DNA of 64,000 bases. Source: Sinorhizobium sp. A49. GTDB lineage: Bacteria > Pseudomonadota > Alphaproteobacteria > Rhizobiales > Rhizobiaceae. Where the stretch lies: the NCBI RefSeq assembly GCF_002002725.1, contig NZ_MUNW01000080.1, positions 1-64,000 on the forward strand, read 5' to 3'. Made by a program: the position numbers and the translations under genes. Shown here piece by piece: positions 7,934 to 15,439 of this stretch (position 1 is its first letter; each line of letters starts with the position of its first letter). The notes beneath the pieces are model-generated. The model did no database searches and was not told where the DNA came from. It worked only from the letters and a program-made list of their open reading frames with translations.

Positions 7934-8437
7934 TCAATGCGTGTTCAGGATCGTCAGAGCCTTTTCCGCGTTGCGACGGTTGAGGCCGGTCCTGGTCCAG
8001 GAGCCGATATGCGCCGGCGTGCCCGTGAAGACGTGATAGATCGTCCAGGATCCATCCGCTTCGATGCGTCGGCCGAACTGGTAGAGATCGCCGCTTATAC
8101 CAACCTGCGCTGATATTGACCGATTGCGTGGGACCGTGTGCGGTCATCCGGCAAGGAGCATACCGCAGAGCGATGCCTTGGCATCGGTCGAGGATTGCGA
8201 CGCGGCCGGTGGCCGACACACGGCCCACCCGAAGGGCCGGGCGCTTTTGCCCCCCGGACTGCGTCGATAATCCTCACCGGACCGGTGGGTCCGGTTGCGG
8301 TTTTCTCCTTGCCGGAAACCAAAATCGCTCCGGCGCAATCGGTCAATATCAGCGCAGGTTGGTATTAGACGCGGTGGACCGCCCTGGGCCTGCCAGCCCA
8401 AAAGCGTGTGTTTTTGCTGTTCGTGGCTCTTGCTCAT
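7934..8437 (-). pseudogene. Small gene interrupted by a MITE-like insertion
   Basis: A minus-strand frame starts at ATG 8437 (MSKSHEQQKHTLLGWQ..GGPPRL) and runs into the repeat element after 24 codons. On the far side the same product continues as SGDLYQFGRRIEADGSWTIY and ends with LTILNTH at a TGA at 7934-7936. Removing the 267-bp element and one copy of the flanking TTA joins the two parts in frame to give a 77-residue protein without stops. The 270 bp inserted is divisible by three, but the element brings stops in this frame. The family is unknown; the small, Trp/Tyr-rich product looks like a conserved soluble rhizobial protein. Confidence is for the interrupted-gene reading. Confidence 0.68.
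8098..8364. mobile_element. MITE-like element, intact copy 2, with 30-bp-class terminal inverted repeats
   Basis: The left end (8097-8128) and right end (8334-8365) are perfect 32-bp inverted repeats beginning TACCAACCTGCGCTGATA. The element is flanked by direct TTA repeats at 8095-8097 and 8365-8367, fitting a 3-bp target duplication. The 200-bp interior codes for no transposase, so it is non-autonomous. A diverged copy lies at 571-838. Size, inverted ends and insertion inside a reading frame are the marks of a miniature inverted-repeat transposable element; the parent transposase is not in this window. Confidence 0.82.
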
Positions 8438-8458
8438 GTCAAATCCTGTTGTTTCCGG

Positions 8459-8659
8459 TCATAAAAGACGATGTCGCTCCAGGGTCTCGCGGCCGCGCCG
8501 CAATTTGACGGCGCTTTCGTTGACACCTTTCTGCTCGCCCTCAGAGAGGGATTTCGGCTTTCGGGCAGACGTCTTTCGGGTGATCGGTTTGCTGGTGGCG
8601 GCAATTGCCGGCGCGCCCCTCCATTGGAGCAGTTGCTTCAGTTTTCCGTAGTAGGTCAT
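8459..8659 (-). CDS. Small basic protein of unknown function
   Basis: A 66-residue, strongly basic protein (MTYYGKLKQLLQWRG.., with ITRKTSARKPKS and KLRRGRETLERHRLL). ATG 8659 has AAAGGAACC at good spacing. No signal peptide or membrane segment. High Lys/Arg content would suit nucleic-acid binding, which is only inference. It begins a row of tiny same-strand genes (8459-9568). Confidence 0.55.
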   Translation of the reverse strand: MTYYGKLKQLLQWRGAPAIAATSKPITRKTSARKPKSLSEGEQKGVNESAVKLRRGRETLERHRLL

Positions 8660-8680
8660 GGCGGTTCCTTTGTTGAAGTG

Positions 8681-8762
8681 CACCGCGATCCGGAGGATTC
8701 GCTTGCTGCGCTTCACGTTCTTGTTTTTACGCATGTCGTTATCGCAAAACCGCGGCACACTT
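8681..8762. repeat. Rhizobial intergenic repeat, copy b
   Basis: About 80 bp containing TTCGCTTGCTGCGCTTCACG, then TTTTTACGCATGTCGTTATC and GCAAAACCGCGGCACACTT. Almost the same string, with small gaps, occurs at 45728-45825, and a weaker one at 1728. It lies between two minus-strand genes and probably spread as a non-coding repeat. Confidence 0.6.
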
Positions 8763-8777
8763 CAGTGCTTCAGTGCT

Positions 8778-8993
8778 TCAGTGCCGGGGCATGCCCCACT
8801 CGATCGGTTCGAGGTTTTCCTCTTTGCTGACGCGGTCCTGGCCAAGCTCGTCGTTGCGGATGCGGTACTGGGGCTGGCTGTCGCGAACGGGCATGATGGC
8901 GGTGATGCGGTAGGTTTCTGCCGCATTCGGCGAAATATGGCTGCGGTCCTTGAGGCGAACCGACAATCCAACAGTGAAACGGTGTGCGGGCAT
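8778..8993 (-). CDS. Small conserved protein of unknown function
   Basis: A 71-residue protein (MPAHRFTVGLSVRLKDRSHI..ETYRITAIMPVRDSQPQYRIRNDELGQDRV). The strand-rich opening V-GLSVRL followed by YRI and QYRIRND suggests a small SH3-like or Tudor-like barrel. ATG 8993 has AGGA 9 nt upstream. It is 13 bp from the stop of the next gene upstream (9007), so the two are likely co-transcribed. Function unknown. Confidence 0.65.
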   Translation of the reverse strand: MPAHRFTVGLSVRLKDRSHISPNAAETYRITAIMPVRDSQPQYRIRNDELGQDRVSKEENLEPIEWGMPRH

Positions 8994-9006
8994 TGGTTCC
9001 TGTCCT

Positions 9007-9294
9007 TCAGGGCTTGGACGGCGGGGCGAAGGCATGTTTGGCGCGGTCGACAGCGATGATGCGGTCGAGCTCGTCCGGCGCAATCGCGACCATGCGCATG
9101 CACTGCTGATTGTCCGTCGTTGCCGGCACCTTGATAAACGTGGCGACCCGGTGATAGGCGAGCCACGAAATGCCTTCGATCAGTTCCTCGTCATCATCAA
9201 CCTCATAGTCTCCCGCCGCGAGCATTCCTTCGACTTCGGGCAGTTGGAAGGGTTCGCTGAAGTGGACGGTGCGGTGCTTTGTTCGGCTGAACAT
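9007..9294 (-). CDS. Small acidic protein of unknown function
   Basis: A 95-residue soluble protein, start ATG 9294 with AAGGAGA upstream. It has an acidic centre (GDYEVDDDEELIEGISWLAYHR) and a beta-rich second half (ATFIKVP, MRMVAIAPDELDRIIAVDRA). It resembles small rhizobial proteins with a conserved GDYEVD..EE core, which I cannot name further. Likely in one transcript with the 8778-8993 gene. Confidence 0.68.
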   Translation of the reverse strand: MFSRTKHRTVHFSEPFQLPEVEGMLAAGDYEVDDDEELIEGISWLAYHRVATFIKVPATTDNQQCMRMVAIAPDELDRIIAVDRAKHAFAPPSKP

Positions 9295-9364
9295 GACGTC
9301 TCCTTCCGACGCCGGACCATGCTCGGCGTTGCGGTCATGGCAGTCGGGTACGGTGTCGACTGCG

Positions 9365-9568
9365 TCATAGCCGTAGGTTGCGGGCGGCGATGCGCCCCTT
9401 TTCGTCTTTCCAGATCTCGAAGCGGAACGTCTGGCCCGGAAAGATCGATTTGATGCCAGATTTATAAAGCGCCCGCGCGTCGACGTAGACTGCGCGACTA
9501 CCGTCTTCCGGCTGGACAAAGCCGTAACCGCGGTTGAAGTCGAAACGCATGATCGTACCTATGATCAC
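9365..9568 (-). CDS. Degenerate cold-shock-domain protein
   Basis: About 67 residues aligned with a cold-shock domain: GTIMRFDFNRGYGFVQPEDG keeps RNP1 (RGYGFV) while RNP2 is weakened to AVYVDARAL, lacking the usual VFVH. The C-terminal strands (GQTFRFEIWKDEKGRIAARNLRL) fit. Start is unclear: GTG 9568 keeps the first strand, ATG 9550 has AGGT upstream. A nucleic-acid-binding role is likely by homology with the protein at 6923-7132, though the altered RNP2 suggests different binding. Confidence 0.75.
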   Translation of the reverse strand: MIIGTIMRFDFNRGYGFVQPEDGSRAVYVDARALYKSGIKSIFPGQTFRFEIWKDEKGRIAARNLRL

Positions 9569-9814
9569 GTCAGCACACGGCGTTCGAGGAATGCCGAGCA
9601 TGCGCGGCGCGCACACTTCAACGGTCGAAAATGGGGAAAATGGCGGGTCGAAAGCCTCTGACGCCGCGAAAAGCCAAGCTGGCCAATGTCGATGAAACAC
9701 TGTGAGCCTTAATTACGCCTTATGCAAGGTCATCACGAATTTGGCCAAGTGAGTTGCAATCTCGCTCCGGTTCGCGTCATGCAGGTCGCGCCTGTATGCT
9801 TCTGGAGACCGTCG

Positions 9815-10339
9815 ATGTTCATTGCCCATTTGCCGGCCGGCTATCTCATCAGCCGTTTCATCGCGCGCGGCCGGCCGGCGCAATCCGATGCGATCCTTGC
9901 TACCGGGATCGTCTGCTCGGTTTTGCCTGATTTCGATCTCGCCTATTTCTATCTGGTCGACGGCCGGCAGACGCCGCACCATGGCTACTGGACGCACACG
10001 CCCTTGTTCTGGCTGGTTGTCGCAACGGTTCTGGCGCTGATGCTGACGATGAGCGGACGGCGCAATCAACTTGTTCTCGTCTGGGTGGGGCTGGCGAACG
10101 TGATGCTGCATCTGCTGATGGATTCGGTTGCCGCCGATATCCGCTGGCTGCATCCGTTTTCGGATCTGCGCGTGAACCTCGTGCACGTTCCGGCGCTCTA
10201 CAAACCCTGGTATCTCAACTTCCTCTTTCACTGGACCTTCGTGGCTGAGCTGCTGATCGTTCTTTCGGCCGCCGTCGCCGCCGCGATCGACTGGCGGCGC
10301 TGGCGCGGACGGGCAGTGGCCGTGCCGGCGATCAGATAG
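9815..10339 (+). CDS. Membrane-bound metal-dependent hydrolase-like protein (YdjM/DUF457 type)
   Basis: A 174-residue inner-membrane protein with four hydrophobic segments. Polar residues typical of the family are in place: HLPAGYL at the N-terminus, VLPDFDLAYF, the HHGYWTHTPLFW cluster and HLLMDSV, which may bind a metal at the membrane face. ATG 9815 follows TGGAGAC; upstream codons (from 9722) lack a ribosome-binding site. The biochemical role of this family is not established. It stands alone between the cold-shock cluster and the betaine-binding protein. Confidence 0.82.
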   Translation: MFIAHLPAGYLISRFIARGRPAQSDAILATGIVCSVLPDFDLAYFYLVDGRQTPHHGYWTHTPLFWLVVATVLALMLTMSGRRNQLVLVWVGLANVMLHLLMDSVAADIRWLHPFSDLRVNLVHVPALYKPWYLNFLFHWTFVAELLIVLSAAVAAAIDWRRWRGRAVAVPAIR

Positions 10340-10625
10340 CCGGTGGGCCAGACCCTGCCGGTTCTGGGGACAACTGCCGGCTGATCGAAAAAATCACAGC
10401 CGTTTCAACGTCCGGTGTAGCCGGGCGTTGACGGATGCCGATCCTGTAGGCATCCTGCCGGCCAAAGAAGACAGGGCGGCGGACAACGCTGCCGGGGCCG
10501 GGAAGGCCCTGCCACGGGAACAGTTGCATTCGATAGGGTGCGGGCATCGCCCGCTACCCGCACCGCCTTTCATACGCATTCGCATGTCATTCAAGTCGAT
10601 CGGTCAATGCTGTTCGGAGGGGACT

Positions 10626-11579
10626 GTGAAGAGACGTCTAGAGTTCTGCATGCCTGCCTGCCTGGTGCTGCTTTTGGGTTCGGCGGCTCCCGTCACGGCG
10701 GCGGATCTGGTGATCGCCATGCCCAACTGGCCGTCCGGCCAGGCGACGGCCAACATCCTCAAGGTCAGTATCGCCAAGAAATTCGGCCTCGATGCGGAGG
10801 TGAAGGAGTTGGGCACGCTCAACGCCTTCGTCGGCTTCGAGACCGGCGATGTCGATATCCAGCCCGAAGTCTGGCAGCCCAATTTCGGCGACATCGTCAA
10901 GAAATATGTGACCGACAAGGGTGTCGCGACGCTGAGCGCGCGCAGCGTTCCGGCCTGGCAGGGGCTCTGCGCCACGCCCGAAGCGGCAGCGACGATCAAG
11001 ACGATCGCCGACCTCAGCGACCCCGAGAAGACCAAGATCCTCGACACGGATGGCGACGGCAAGGGTGAATTGTGGATCGGCGCCCCGACCTGGCTTTCGA
11101 CCGGTATCGAGCGCACCCGGGCTAACAGCTACGGCTATGGCGCCAACCTGACGCTGTTCGAGGCGGAGGAAGAGGTGGCGATGGCCGGCGTCGATGCGGC
11201 GATCGCGACGGCGCGGCCAATGGTGTTTTACTGCTATGCGCCGCACCACGTTTTCGAACTGCACAAGATCGCCCGCATCGAGGAGCCGCCGCACGATCCG
11301 GCCAAGTGGAAGATCGTCGGCGCCGACGACCCCCTGTGGATCACCAAGTCCACGGCCGCGACTTCGTGGGACGCCGCCCATTTCCAGATCGCCTATGCCA
11401 CGGGCTTCGGCAAGAAACATCCTGAGATCGCCAAGTTCCTGGACCAGGTGGATTTCTCGCCGGAGGAAGTGACGAAGATGAGCTACGCTCTAGAGGTCGA
11501 GCGCCAGGCGCCGGCCGACTACGCGAAGAAATGGGTGGATGACAACGCGGCACGCATCGACGGGTGGGCGAAACCATGA
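10626..11579 (+). CDS. Glycine betaine/choline-type ABC transporter substrate-binding protein (orphan)
   Basis: A 317-residue periplasmic binding protein of the OpuAC/ProX class with signal peptide (cleavage near AAPVTAA). Hallmarks: LVIAMPNWPSGQATANILK at the start, TGDVDIQPEVWQPNF, LWIGAPTWLSTGIER and DDPLWITKS, with Trp and Tyr residues placed for a cation-pi cage for quaternary ammonium ligands. GTG 10626 follows GGAGGGGA. No permease or ATPase is adjacent; instead the stop codon overlaps the start of an L,D-transpeptidase gene. It may serve a transporter encoded elsewhere, or have a signalling role. Confidence 0.9.
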   Translation: MKRRLEFCMPACLVLLLGSAAPVTAADLVIAMPNWPSGQATANILKVSIAKKFGLDAEVKELGTLNAFVGFETGDVDIQPEVWQPNFGDIVKKYVTDKGVATLSARSVPAWQGLCATPEAAATIKTIADLSDPEKTKILDTDGDGKGELWIGAPTWLSTGIERTRANSYGYGANLTLFEAEEEVAMAGVDAAIATARPMVFYCYAPHHVFELHKIARIEEPPHDPAKWKIVGADDPLWITKSTAATSWDAAHFQIAYATGFGKKHPEIAKFLDQVDFSPEEVTKMSYALEVERQAPADYAKKWVDDNAARIDGWAKP

Positions 11580-12286
11580 AGACAACACCGGATCGAAACG
11601 CAGCCGATACAGGACGCGCCAGGTTTATGACCCGGGCGCGCAAGCTCGGGCTGGTGATGCTGGCCGCAGGCGTTTGTCTCGGCCCCCTGGTGGCGCTGGC
11701 GCAGACCCAGATCTATGACGCCAAGACCAAGAAATGGGTCAACTACGACAAGAAGAAAGCGCGGCAATATTTTGCCCGCAACAATCAGTTGCCCGAGGCC
11801 TTTCGCCGGCAGGTGGTGCCGTTCCGCACGGCGGAAAAGCCGGGCACGATCATCATCGACGGCAACCAGCACTTTCTCTATCTGGTGCAGCCCGGCGGGC
11901 AGGCGATCCGCTACGGCATCGGCGTCGGCCGCGAGGGCTTCGGCTGGGCCGGCATCGTGCGCGTCGGGCGCACGGCGGAGTGGCCGACCTGGACGCCGCC
12001 GCCCGAAATGGTGGCCCGCGATCCCAATGCGGCAAAATGGGCGGCCGGCATGCCCGGCGGCCCGGACAACCCGCTCGGCGCCCGTGCGCTCTATCTCTAT
12101 GAGGGCGACCAGGACACGATCTACCGCATCCACGGGACGGTGGAGCCCTGGACCATCGGGCTCGACGTGTCGTCCGGCTGCATCCGCATGAACAATGACG
12201 ACGTCACCGACCTGCATTCGCGGGTCGAGGTGGGCGCGAAGGTGATCGTGCTGATGCAGGGGGCCGCGCTCTACAAGGGTGTCTGA
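11576..12286 (+). CDS. L,D-transpeptidase (YkuD domain)
   Basis: A 236-residue periplasmic cell-wall enzyme. A signal segment (about residues 20-47) is followed by the YkuD domain with catalytic site HGTVEPWTIG..SSGCIRMNN, where Cys forms the acyl intermediate and His is the base. Such proteins make 3-3 crosslinks or attach outer-membrane proteins to peptidoglycan; rhizobia rely strongly on L,D-transpeptidation. The start codon overlaps the preceding stop (ATGA), which implies translational coupling to the betaine-type binding protein and perhaps an osmotic stress link. Confidence 0.93.
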   Translation: MKTTPDRNAADTGRARFMTRARKLGLVMLAAGVCLGPLVALAQTQIYDAKTKKWVNYDKKKARQYFARNNQLPEAFRRQVVPFRTAEKPGTIIIDGNQHFLYLVQPGGQAIRYGIGVGREGFGWAGIVRVGRTAEWPTWTPPPEMVARDPNAAKWAAGMPGGPDNPLGARALYLYEGDQDTIYRIHGTVEPWTIGLDVSSGCIRMNNDDVTDLHSRVEVGAKVIVLMQGAALYKGV

Positions 12287-12463
12287 CGCGGCAAGCAGGC
12301 GGCAGCGGACCGGACGGCGTGTCGGGCGAGTGCGTCGCGCAGCCTTCATGAAAACCGGACTGTTCAGGGAATTGCGTTGCGACAAGTGTCTGATCTCAGC
12401 CGGCCTTTGGGACAAGGGCAGGCTGGGCAGCAAGCCACAGAATCTGGAAGGGGAGAACTTTTG

Positions 12464-12787
12464 GTGATCGAGGGGATGATGGGTTCACGGAACTTGTTTG
12501 TGGCGGCAGGCGTTGGCCTTGCCATTCTCGGCGGCTGCCAGTCGGCGCCGCCAAAGCCAGAGGAAATGGCGCGCACGAGCCTGCAGACGGCGCCGGCCGA
12601 TCTGCAGCTGATCTGCGCCAACGCGGCAGCGGGCACCGCCAAGGTCGATAGCACCAAGGTTCTGCCCACAAGCTCGCGCCAGCTGGACGCGATGTCCTAC
12701 AGCGTCGATCTCGATGCTGGCGGGCAAAAGTTCAACTGCATCGTCGACAACAATGGCAGCGTCAGATCGGTCCAGCCGGTGGCCTGA
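12464..12787 (+). CDS. Small lipoprotein of unknown function
   Basis: About 107 residues with a lipoprotein signal peptide (GVGLAILGGC) and lipobox LGGC. The mature domain has cysteines in LICANAA and FNCIVDN, and ends with the pattern FNCIVDNNGSVRSVQPV. GTG 12464 follows AAGGGGAG at good spacing; ATG 12476 or 12479 are possible. The Cys spacing and overall plan are like the lipoprotein at 3209-3535, so they may be distant paralogues. Function unknown. Confidence 0.7.
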   Translation: MIEGMMGSRNLFVAAGVGLAILGGCQSAPPKPEEMARTSLQTAPADLQLICANAAAGTAKVDSTKVLPTSSRQLDAMSYSVDLDAGGQKFNCIVDNNGSVRSVQPVA

Positions 12788-13109
12788 TAAAAGCGCCCGC
12801 GGGCTTTTTCCCAACCCTTGCTTTCGCGCCCGTTCATGGAGCGCGTGTCGTCTCGCGCGGCCGGGAGGGGCGCAGGTGTGGCCAGCCTTGATGACCGTTG
12901 CGTGATGATTGCTGATGTCGTCTGCACGCTTTTCGGTTGTGGATCCGGCTCAGTTTTTCTGTTGTATCCTTGTGCGCTGCAGTATTTTATTGCTGCATTG
13001 CAAGGCGTCGAACAGGAATATCCTCTGATTCAAAAAGTATATTTCCCCAAAACATTCCAATCGGAACAAATCTATGCTCTCATAGGTTTAGTGGGAAGGA
13101 GGATGTGCC
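12788..13109. other. Intergenic region, lower GC
   Basis: About 320 bp with no supported gene. The middle (12950-13080) is AT-richer than its surroundings and probably carries the promoter of the tiny gene at 13110. An inverted repeat TGCAG...CTGCA occurs near 12977-12995. No strong terminator was seen after the lipoprotein gene. Confidence 0.35.
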
Positions 13110-13208
13110 ATGTCAAGCATTCTGGAGCACTTTGCACTTTTCGATGCCCTGATCATCGCGGCCATCTGTACGCTTTTGATCCTCAGTTACTTCAGTCGCG
13201 AGGCCTGA
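13110..13208 (+). CDS. Candidate 32-residue single-pass membrane peptide
   Basis: ATG 13110 is preceded by AAGGAGG at ideal spacing and opens a 33-codon frame ending TGA 13206-13208. The peptide (MSSILEHFALFDALIIAAIC, then TLLILSYFSREA) has one hydrophobic stretch of about 17 residues flanked by polar ends, a plausible inner-membrane microprotein. The AT-rich leader before it and the excellent ribosome-binding site argue for expression. Function unknown. Confidence 0.55.
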   Translation: MSSILEHFALFDALIIAAICTLLILSYFSREA

Positions 13209-13499
13209 TACCAGGTCTCGCTGGTTGGAACCCATAGGCCAGGCCCGATCGGGTTTTGTGGAGAGGAGAGATCCGCGCAGCGACGCGCTCATGCGTCGGT
13301 CGGGGATTCGGAAGCCGGCGGAAAGCCCGAGAAGCCTGCCGAAGGTGATCCATGGCTGGTCTCTGGTGATGGGCGATGCTTGCCCGTGGGTTCGCAACGG
13401 CGAACGAACACCCGACCGGTTGTTACAGCCGACGAACCCGCGAATGCCGAACCCACCGGCGCCGGTTGCCGTCACTGCGATCGGCGGCGCGCGAGCGCT

Positions 13500-14102
13500 T
13501 CAATCCGCGTCGGCCTTGGCCGTTACGTGCAGCCACCGGGTCGGCTCGTTGTCGTAGCCACCGCCGTCGGCCTCTTCGATGCGGATGTCTGACCATCCCG
13601 CCCATTCGAAGCAGGTCTGCAGCCATTCGGCCGAGGGATAGTTGAAGTATCGGCCGAAGCGGTCGTGGCCCTCCCGTTCGCCCGCCTTGAAGCTTGCCTG
13701 GATGAGGCCGCCTGGCCGCAGCGCTCTGTGCACGCGCACCAGCACATCCGGCAGTTCGGCCCGCGGCACGTGCAGCAGCGAGGCTTCCGCCCAGACGGCG
13801 TCGAACTTCCGGTTCCACTCGATTTCTTGGAAGGTGATGACCTCGACCTTGCGGCCGATCCGTCGTTCTGCTGCCCGCGCCAGTTCCGTGGATCCGTCGC
13901 AGGGCGTGATATCAAGGCCGGCCTTGAGCAGATGCAGGCTGTCGTGGCCGCCGCCGCAGCCGAGATCGAGCACCGCAGCACCGGGCGAAAGCCTGCTGAT
14001 GAAAGCGGCGAGGCGTTCGGTCGGCGGCTTGCGGTCGCGTGCCGCGTAGGCGTCGGCATTCTCGCGGTAAAAGGCCATGGTGTCGTTGCCGGTTGTCGTC
14101 AC
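13500..14102 (-). CDS. Class I SAM-dependent methyltransferase
   Basis: A 200-residue soluble enzyme with the Rossmann-type methyltransferase core: motif I VLDLGCGGGHDS (SAM binding, about residues 44-55), motif II acidic residue in DITPCDGS, and motif IV AVWAEASLLHVPR. The set resembles TehB/UbiE-like small-molecule methyltransferases. Substrate cannot be read from sequence. Start ATG 14102 is near alternatives (ATG 14078, MAFYRENADAY). It stands alone on the minus strand. Confidence 0.85.
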   Translation of the reverse strand: MTTTGNDTMAFYRENADAYAARDRKPPTERLAAFISRLSPGAAVLDLGCGGGHDSLHLLKAGLDITPCDGSTELARAAERRIGRKVEVITFQEIEWNRKFDAVWAEASLLHVPRAELPDVLVRVHRALRPGGLIQASFKAGEREGHDRFGRYFNYPSAEWLQTCFEWAGWSDIRIEEADGGGYDNEPTRWLHVTAKADAD

Positions 14103-14408
14103 GTGATGTTCCTCTTGCGTGTCCGCGTCATCGCTTCATTTCCAAGCGTTTCCTCATGAAAAGCCCCGTCGGGCGTTTCGTGGAAATGCTCTGCCGATTG
14201 GCTGACATGCGGCGATGGGATTGCGCCAATGTTGCGCGCATTCAATCTCTTGCCGGATACCTGCCTTTTGCCGAGCGATATCCCCGCAGCGCTCGCTGCC
14301 TTCGGGCGCGCGAATCCGTCGAGGCAGTCGACATTTCCACGATTTTCTGTCGGATCCGGGTTCTCTTCAACGTCCTTGGAGCATGACCAAACGATTTGAT
14401 GGAGGAGA
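14103..14408. other. Intergenic region
   Basis: About 300 bp with no supported gene. It should hold the promoters of the divergent methyltransferase and of the disrupted monooxygenase gene; GGAGGAG at 14401 is the ribosome-binding site of the latter. Nothing else was recognised. Confidence 0.35.
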
Positions 14409-14698
14409 ATGATGCTAGTTATTGCGGGGCCATTACAACGTTCCGGCCGCGCGCCGTAAGGCGTTCGTCGATGCCTTTACGGACCTGATCAGGCGTGCGC
14501 GCTCATCCTGGCTGCCTCGATCTGTCGATCAGCGAGGACCCCGTCGACCCAGTGCGTGTCAACATGATGGAACTTTGGCAGTCGGAGGCCGCTCTCAAAG
14601 CGTGGCGAAAGATCGCGAAGCCGCCGAAAACTGGTGTAAAATTCGATGCAGGGAATGTCCGCAAGCATGAGATCAGCCATTCGGGGCCGCCGTTCTGA
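14409..14698 (+). pseudogene. Antibiotic biosynthesis monooxygenase (ABM) domain gene with two frameshifts
   Basis: Starting at ATG 14409 behind GGAGGAG, the product reads MMLVIAG, shifts by +1 in the GGGG run near 14426 to HYNVPAARRKAFVDAFTDLI, and shifts again by +1 near 14500 to PGCLDLSISEDPVDP..NMMELWQSEAALKAWRKIA, ending at 14698. Together this is a full-length (about 95 residues) ABM-fold protein, a dimeric ferredoxin-like domain found in quinol monooxygenases and haem-degrading enzymes. Two separate single-base gains make this either a decayed gene or a stretch with sequence errors. Confidence 0.72.
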
Positions 14699-14743
14699 TC
14701 GCGGAGCGACGCTGCAATCGGATTGAAACGGAGGAACGCCGAG

Positions 14744-15376
14744 ATGATGAAACTCTATGGTTTGGGTCCGACACGCTCACTTCGCGCGCTCTGGGCACTT
14801 CAGGAACTGGATGCGGACTTCGAGTTCGTGCCGGTCAACCTGCTGGGCGGAGAAAACCGTCACCCCGATTTCCTGCGCCTCAATCCTGCGGGCAAGGTTC
14901 CCGTCCTGGTCGATGGAGACATGGTGCTGACGGAATCCGCCGCGATCGTGTTCTACCTGGCGGAAAAATACCCCGACAAGGGGCTGATGCCGTCCGACCT
15001 GACCGAGCGGGCTGAGGCCTATCGCTGGTCGCTGTTTGCGGTCACCGAACTGGAGCAGCCGCTGTGGCGGATCTCCAAGCACAGTTTCCTCTATCCCGAA
15101 GACAAGCGTCTGCCCGAGGATATCGCGCTTGCCAGGGAGGACTTCGCGGCGATGGCTGAGGTGCTCGAGCGTCACATGGACGGGCGCACGTTCATCGTCG
15201 GCGACCGCATCAGCGTCGCCGATTGCGTCACGGTCTATGTGATCGACTGGGGCAATGAGGTCGGGCTGATCGACGGGTTGCCCAATCTCAAGGCCTATCT
15301 CGAGCGGATGTATGCACGCCCGAAGGCGCCGCCGCGGATCGCCGATGCGCTTGCAAGCCTCGAGGCTGCCGGTTGA
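14744..15376 (+). CDS. Glutathione S-transferase
   Basis: A 210-residue cytosolic GST. The thioredoxin-like N-terminal domain has the G-site segments MMKLYGLGPTRSLRA (Ser probably activating glutathione), NPAGKVPVLVDG with the cis-Pro, and the TESAAIVFYL motif that binds the gamma-glutamyl part. The helical C-terminal domain has FIVGDRISVADC with the N-capping Asp. ATG 14744 lies 9 nt after GGAGG. It follows the disrupted monooxygenase on the same strand. Electrophile detoxification is likely; the substrate is unknown. Similar enzymes lie at 32642 and 57350. Confidence 0.92.
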   Translation: MMKLYGLGPTRSLRALWALQELDADFEFVPVNLLGGENRHPDFLRLNPAGKVPVLVDGDMVLTESAAIVFYLAEKYPDKGLMPSDLTERAEAYRWSLFAVTELEQPLWRISKHSFLYPEDKRLPEDIALAREDFAAMAEVLERHMDGRTFIVGDRISVADCVTVYVIDWGNEVGLIDGLPNLKAYLERMYARPKAPPRIADALASLEAAG

Positions 15377-15439
15377 CAAATGTCGCTCGCAAGGACGGGA
15401 GGCCCGGGCCCTTGAGCCCGGACCGTGTGGACCTGCCGC

